Shown piece by piece: positions 60,263 to 64,000 of a stretch of DNA of 64,000 nucleotides; position 1 is the stretch's first letter; each line of letters begins with the position of its first letter. The DNA comes from Solirubrobacterales bacterium (lineage in GTDB: Bacteria > Actinomycetota > Thermoleophilia > Solirubrobacterales > Solirubrobacteraceae). A program made the translations under genes and the position numbers. The notes beneath the pieces were generated by a model. The model did not search any database. It was not told the DNA's origin and saw only the letters and a list, made by a program, of their open reading frames with translations. The DNA is taken from NCBI GenBank assembly GCA_003132505.1, contig PKXY01000045.1:30569-94568 (forward strand), in the 5' to 3' direction.

Positions 60263-60595
60263 ATGACCGAGACGACCAGCAACCAGCGCGTCTGCTTTCT
60301 GATGCGCGCCGGCGCGGAAACACTCGACGAGTACAAGCGCCGCCATGCCGACGTCTGGCCGGAGATGCGCGACGCGCTGAGTGGCGCCGGCTGGCGCAAC
60401 TACTCGCTGTTCGCGCGCGACGACGGGCTGATCGTCGGCTACGTCGAGACCGACGACTTCGACGCCGCGCTCGCGGCGATGCAGGACCTTGCAGTCAATG
60501 AGCGCTGGCAGCTCGAGATGGCGCCACTGTTCGAGAGCCGTAGCGCACCCGATCAGGCGCTCGAGCGCCTCGAGGAGATCTTCCACCTTGACTAG
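60263..60595 (+). CDS. rhaM: L-rhamnose mutarotase
   Basis: 110 residues from ATG 60263, the normal RhaM length; the ORF track start is 21 codons too long. FLMRAGAETLDEYKRRHADVWPEMRDALSGAGWRNYSLFARDDGLIVGYVETDD has the conserved Tyr, His and W-P-E of the family, and NERWQLEMAPLFE the second active-site Trp region. It speeds interconversion of alpha and beta L-rhamnopyranose for the isomerase. A 200-base gap after rhaQ contains no gene I can support. Its stop overlaps rhaB. Confidence 0.94.
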   Translation: MTETTSNQRVCFLMRAGAETLDEYKRRHADVWPEMRDALSGAGWRNYSLFARDDGLIVGYVETDDFDAALAAMQDLAVNERWQLEMAPLFESRSAPDQALERLEEIFHLD

Positions 60596-62087
60596 TGGCG
60601 CAAGAGCATTCGCCGCGGTTGATCTCGGCGCCGAGAGCGGTCGTGTGATCGTCGGCGAGGTCGGCAGTGCGCGCTTGGAGCTGCACGAGGCGCACCGCTT
60701 CGCCAACACGACCGTCGCGCTGCCCGACGGGCTGCACTGGAACATCCTCTCGCTGTTCAACGAGCTGCTCAGCGGGCTCGCGAAGGCCGCCGCCAGCGCG
60801 AGGCGCCTGTCGGGGATCGGGATCGACTCGTGGGGCGTCGACTACGGCCTGCTCGACGGCTCATACCGGCTGCTCGGCATCCCGTTCCACTACCGCGACA
60901 CGCGCACACAGGGAATGATCGAGCTCGCGGCCAGCCGCGTCCCGCCGGCCGAGCTCTACGCGCGCACCGGCATCCAGACGATGCCGATCAACACGATCTT
61001 CCAGCTGCTCGCGGAGTCGGGCAGCGCGATCGCCGAGGCGGCGCAGCACATCGCGATGATCCCCGACCTGATGGGCCTGTGGCTGACCGGCACGTTCGCC
61101 AACGAGGCGACGATCGCGTCGACCACGGGGCTGATCGACGCCCGGACGGGCAGCTGGGCGCACGACCTGATCAAAACGCTCGGGCTGCCCACCGAGGCAA
61201 TGCGCGGAGCCCCGTGCGAGCCCGGCGGGTTGCTCGGAGACGTTCGCGGCGAGCACGCAGCGATCGCCGGCGTTCCGGTCTGGAGCGTCGCTTCGCACGA
61301 CACGGCCTCGGCCTTCGTCGCGGCACCGCTGAGCAGCCGCAACGCCGCGATCCTCTCTTCCGGTACCTGGTCACTGCTCGGCGTCGAGCTCGCCGCGCCG
61401 CTGCTGACGCCCGCCGCCGCCGCGGCGAACCTGACAAACGAGCGTGGCATCGACGGAACGATCCGTGCGCTGCGCAACGTCATGGGCCTGTGGCTCGTGC
61501 AGGAGTGCAAGCGCCACTGGGAGGAGAGCGGCCTCGCGCTCGACTACAGCGAGCTCGAGCGTCTCGCGACGATCCATCAGGACGACACCGCGCTGTTCGA
61601 CCCCGACCACCCGAGCCTCCTGCACCACGGCGATATGCCCTCGCGGATCACGACGCTCTGCGGCAACACTGGCCAGCGCGCGCCGCGCCACGCCGGCGAG
61701 TTCACGCGCGCGATCCTCGTCTCGCTTGCCTGCAAGTACAACCTTGTGCTGGCGCGCCTGCGCGCCAGCACAGGCCGCGCGATCGACGTAATCCACGTGA
61801 TCGGGGGTGGCGTCAGAAATCGCGCGCTCTGCCAGCTGACCGCCGACATCACCGGCCTGCCGGTGATCGCCGGCCCCGGCGAGGCGACGGCGATCGGCAA
61901 CATCCTCGTCCAGGCGCGCGCCGTCGGTGAGCTCTCCTCGCTGGGGCAGATGCGCGAGCTGGTCGGCGCATCCTTTGCGACCGAGCGCTACGAGCCGAGC
62001 CCCAACGACTCCGCGCTACAGACCTACGAGCGCTTCCTTGCGATGACCGGCCTCAGTGTCTCGACACCCGAGCCGAGCCTTGTCTGA
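60588..62087 (+). CDS. rhaB: L-rhamnulokinase
   Basis: 499 residues. Start TTG 60588 overlaps the rhaM stop and lies 11 bases after GAGGAG; the open frame upstream belongs to rhaM. FGGY kinase: FAAVDLGAESGRVIVGEV, LHWNILSLFNELLSGL, GIDSWGVDYGLLDGSYRLLGIPFHYRDTRTQGM, VASHDTASAFVAAP, ILSSGTWSLLGVEL, and IHVIGGGVRNRALCQLTADITGLPVIAGPGEATAIGNILVQA. These are the RhaB hallmarks. Phosphorylates L-rhamnulose to rhamnulose 1-phosphate. Confidence 0.95.
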   Translation: MTSGARAFAAVDLGAESGRVIVGEVGSARLELHEAHRFANTTVALPDGLHWNILSLFNELLSGLAKAAASARRLSGIGIDSWGVDYGLLDGSYRLLGIPFHYRDTRTQGMIELAASRVPPAELYARTGIQTMPINTIFQLLAESGSAIAEAAQHIAMIPDLMGLWLTGTFANEATIASTTGLIDARTGSWAHDLIKTLGLPTEAMRGAPCEPGGLLGDVRGEHAAIAGVPVWSVASHDTASAFVAAPLSSRNAAILSSGTWSLLGVELAAPLLTPAAAAANLTNERGIDGTIRALRNVMGLWLVQECKRHWEESGLALDYSELERLATIHQDDTALFDPDHPSLLHHGDMPSRITTLCGNTGQRAPRHAGEFTRAILVSLACKYNLVLARLRASTGRAIDVIHVIGGGVRNRALCQLTADITGLPVIAGPGEATAIGNILVQARAVGELSSLGQMRELVGASFATERYEPSPNDSALQTYERFLAMTGLSVSTPEPSLV

Positions 62088-62088
62088 G

Positions 62089-63249
62089 ATGGCCGACGAG
62101 CACGCGATCGAGCAGGCACTCGCGGTGTTCAGCGTCGAGACGCCGTCGTGGGGCTACGGCGACTCGGGCACGCGCTTCGGCGTCTTTCCCCAGCCGGGCA
62201 GGCCGCGCGACGTCTTTGAGAAGCTCGAGGACGCCGCCGAGGTCAACCGTTTGACCGGCGCCGCAGCCGGCGTCGCGCTCCACTTCCCCTGGGACGCGGT
62301 CGCTGACTACGCCGAGCTGCGCGCCTGCGCCGAGGGCCACGGCCTGCACATCGGCGCCGTCAACCCGAACCTCTTCCAGGACGACGACTACAAGCTCGGC
62401 TCGATCACGAACCCCGACGCGCGCGTCCGGCGCAAGGCGCTCGCGCACCTCCTGGAGTGCGTCGAGATCGCCCGCGCGCTCGGCTCGAGCGCGCAGTCGC
62501 TGTGGTTTGCCGACGGCACCAACTATGCAGGCCAGGACGACATCGGCGGGCGCCGCGAGCGGATGCTCGACTGCCTGATGGAGCTCTACGCGGCGCTCCC
62601 CTACGAGCAGGAGCTGCTCGTCGAGTACAAGCCGTTCGAGCCGGCGTTTTACGCGACCGACATCCCCGACTGGGGCTCGGCGCTGCTGATCTGCCAGCAG
62701 CTCGGCGAGCGGGCGCGCGTTCTGATCGACCTCGGCCACCATCTCCACGGGACGAACGTCGAGCAGATCGTCTCCCAGCTCGCCGCCGTCGAGCGTCTCG
62801 GCGGCCTCCACTTCAACAACCGCAAGTACGCCGACGACGACCTGATCGTCGGCTCGACCAACCCGTTCGAGCTGTTTCTGATCTTCTGCGAGCTGATCGG
62901 CTCGGGGCGTGCGCTGCCACGCCTGACGATCGACCAGTCCCACAACGTCGAGGCGAAGGTCGAGGCGATGGTGCTGAGCGTCGTCAACCTGCAGGAGGCC
63001 TACGCCAAGGCGCTGCGCGTCGACCGCGTCGCGCTCGCGGCGCGCCAGCTCGAAGGCGACGTGCTCGGCGGCCACGAAGTCCTGCTCGCGGCCTACAACT
63101 CCGACGTGCGCCCGCTCTGCGCGAAGGTCCGCGAAGCCCGTAGCGCCGCCGCCGACCCGATCGCCGAACTGCGCTCCTCTGGCTACCTGGCCCAAGCGGC
63201 AGAGCGCCGCGCCGCGACCGCGCCAATCACGCGAAAGGCCCGCACGTGA
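62089..63249 (+). CDS. rhaI: L-rhamnose isomerase (TIM-barrel, RhaI type)
   Basis: 386 residues from ATG 62089, one base after the rhaB stop. FSVETPSWGYGDSGTRFGVFPQPGRPRDVFEKLEDAAEVNRLTG opens the family pattern. Metal ligands are expected in LLVEYKPFEPAFYATDIPDWG, VLIDLGHHLHGTNVEQIV and GLHFNNRKYADDDLIVGS, with TIDQSHNVEAKVEAM later. It belongs to the Pseudomonas stutzeri-like group rather than the Escherichia coli RhaA type. Converts L-rhamnose to L-rhamnulose. Stop overlaps the next GTG. Confidence 0.93.
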   Translation: MADEHAIEQALAVFSVETPSWGYGDSGTRFGVFPQPGRPRDVFEKLEDAAEVNRLTGAAAGVALHFPWDAVADYAELRACAEGHGLHIGAVNPNLFQDDDYKLGSITNPDARVRRKALAHLLECVEIARALGSSAQSLWFADGTNYAGQDDIGGRRERMLDCLMELYAALPYEQELLVEYKPFEPAFYATDIPDWGSALLICQQLGERARVLIDLGHHLHGTNVEQIVSQLAAVERLGGLHFNNRKYADDDLIVGSTNPFELFLIFCELIGSGRALPRLTIDQSHNVEAKVEAMVLSVVNLQEAYAKALRVDRVALAARQLEGDVLGGHEVLLAAYNSDVRPLCAKVREARSAAADPIAELRSSGYLAQAAERRAATAPITRKART

Positions 63250-64000
63250 ACATCATCACGCCAATGATCACGCCGGCGCCCGACCGCTGGTCGAGTCCCG
63301 AGGACGGCGGGCCCACCGGCACGCTCGGCGAGGTTCTGCACGCCTCACACCTGCTCGGCGCCGACCGCTCGGTCGCAAACTTCGGCGGCGGCAACACCTC
63401 CGCCAAGGGCCTCTCGCTCGACCACGCCGGCCGCGAGGTCGCGACGATGTGGGTCAAGGGCTCGGGCTGCGACCTCGCGACCATGGGCGCCGGCGACTTC
63501 ACGCCGCTGCGTCTCGAGGACATACTGCCGCTGTTCGAGCGCGACGCGATGTCAGACGAGGACATGGTCGCCTACCTCGCGCACTGCCAGCTCGACCCGG
63601 CGGCGCCGCGCTCCTCGATCGAGACGCTGCTGCACGCGTTCGTGCCGGCGGCGCACGTCCACCACACCCACCCCGACGCGATCAACGCGCTGGCCTGCGC
63701 CCAGGGCGGCAAGGAGCTGATCGTCGAGTGCTTCGGCGCCGACGCTGCCTGGATCGAGTACATCCGACCCGGCTTCGCACTCGCCAAGCAGGTCGGCGCG
63801 GCGGTCCGCGAGAACCCTGAGCTGCGCCTCGTCGTGCTGGCAAAGCACGGCCTCGTGGTCTGGGGCGAGTCGGCCGAGGAGGCCTACCGCCAGACGATCT
63901 CAGTGATCAACGAGGCGGCCGAGTTTGTCAACGAGCGCGCCGGCTCGTCGGCGCGGTTCGGCGGGCGCGCCGACGCCGGCGCCTACATCGGCGTTACCGG
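63246..64000 (+). CDS. rhaD: Rhamnulose-1-phosphate aldolase / lactaldehyde dehydrogenase bifunctional protein (partial)
   Basis: Not in the ORF track because it runs off the window. GTG 63246 overlaps the rhaI stop (GTGA); ATG 63264 is an alternative. The 251 codons seen form a class II aldolase domain: LGADRSVANFGGGNTSAKG phosphate loop, MWVKGSGCDLATM, zinc His pair in HVHHTHPDAINALA and LVVLAKHGLVVWGESAEEAY with a third His. The GGGNTSAKG and long N-terminus match the aldolase half of the fused RhaD/RhaE (TIGR02632) enzyme, whose C-terminal SDR half would lie beyond 64000. Cleaves rhamnulose 1-phosphate to DHAP and L-lactaldehyde. Confidence 0.9.
   Translation, partial: MNIITPMITPAPDRWSSPEDGGPTGTLGEVLHASHLLGADRSVANFGGGNTSAKGLSLDHAGREVATMWVKGSGCDLATMGAGDFTPLRLEDILPLFERDAMSDEDMVAYLAHCQLDPAAPRSSIETLLHAFVPAAHVHHTHPDAINALACAQGGKELIVECFGADAAWIEYIRPGFALAKQVGAAVRENPELRLVVLAKHGLVVWGESAEEAYRQTISVINEAAEFVNERAGSSARFGGRADAGAYIGVT

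Noticed and set aside
60057-60263. 68-codon ORF whose ATG overlaps the rhaQ stop
   Set aside because: No motif, Arg/Ser-rich composition of random GC-rich DNA; the ATGA overlap alone is not enough.

Overview
The window is GC-rich (roughly two thirds G+C by eye) with dense, mostly co-directional operons joined by ATGA or TGATG overlaps. Start codons include many GTG and TTG. The gene content points to an actinobacterium, most likely of the Thermoleophilia/Solirubrobacterales type: Streptomyces-like PHO boxes, TANNNT -10 elements placed for leaderless mRNAs, a ydaO-type c-di-AMP riboswitch ahead of an NlpC/P60-like protein, CHAD and PPK1 genes, CAP-like secreted proteins and an ABC-ECF regulatory style. 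This assignment is inference from content; no rRNA or marker gene is present. No tRNA, rRNA, CRISPR array or insertion sequence was seen.

Layout: (1) 0-13.6 kb is a phosphate and polyphosphate block: DUF47/PhoU-like protein, a receiver-less winged-helix protein, phoU, an OmpR-type regulator, sixA-like phosphatase, an 18-codon remnant of ppx, a frameshifted CHAD gene, ppk1, a secreted protein, then pstSCAB extended by a lipoprotein and a PQQ-type beta-propeller protein. Two PHO-box-like repeats lie in this block. (2) 13.6-16.6 kb holds a DUF427 gene remnant, an MMPL transporter split by an in-frame amber codon, and its divergent TetR regulator with a shared operator. (3) 16.6-24.3 kb is a probable amine/polyamine catabolic cluster (omega-aminotransferase, saccharopine-dehydrogenase-like protein, alanine dehydrogenase, aminobutyraldehyde-type dehydrogenase) with a divergent APC permease, an acetyltransferase and a MarR regulator. 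(4) 24.3-38.7 kb is a mixed accessory stretch: greA-like factor, riboswitch-controlled NlpC/P60-like protein, GT39-type glycosyltransferase, DUF5666 repeat protein, CAP-like protein, ECF sigma factor with SnoaL tail, SDR, a low-GC SRPBCC gene, beta-helix protein, USP-like protein, ROK sugar kinase, and a MarR/MFS drug-export pair. (5) 38.7-43.9 kb: CDF metal exporter, 3-oxoacid CoA-transferase, truncated RCC1 protein, frameshifted Gfo/Idh oxidoreductase, lipoprotein. (6) 44-51.3 kb: an alpha-glucoside operon (GH13, binding protein, two permeases, MsmX/UgpC-type ATPase) with its LacI regulator. (7) 51.3-53.9 kb: an ABC-2 exporter. (8) 54.2-64 kb: lipoprotein, then a complete L-rhamnose import and catabolism operon rhaSTPQ-M-B-I-D, the last gene running off the window.

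Two patterns cut across regions. First, at least five genes have a TANNNT box exactly six bases before the start codon, as expected for leaderless transcripts, and several more have it at 8-10 bases. One is a palindromic AGGCTATAGCCT serving two divergent genes symmetrically. Second, in all three operons that begin with or contain a substrate-binding protein (pst, alpha-glucoside, rhamnose) a strong RNA hairpin separates the binding protein from the first permease/ATPase gene, which would let the cell make far more binding protein than membrane complex.

Six genes look broken or reduced (ppx, CHAD, DUF427, MMPL, RCC1, Gfo/Idh). Some may be assembly errors; the ppx and DUF427 remnants cannot be single-base errors.
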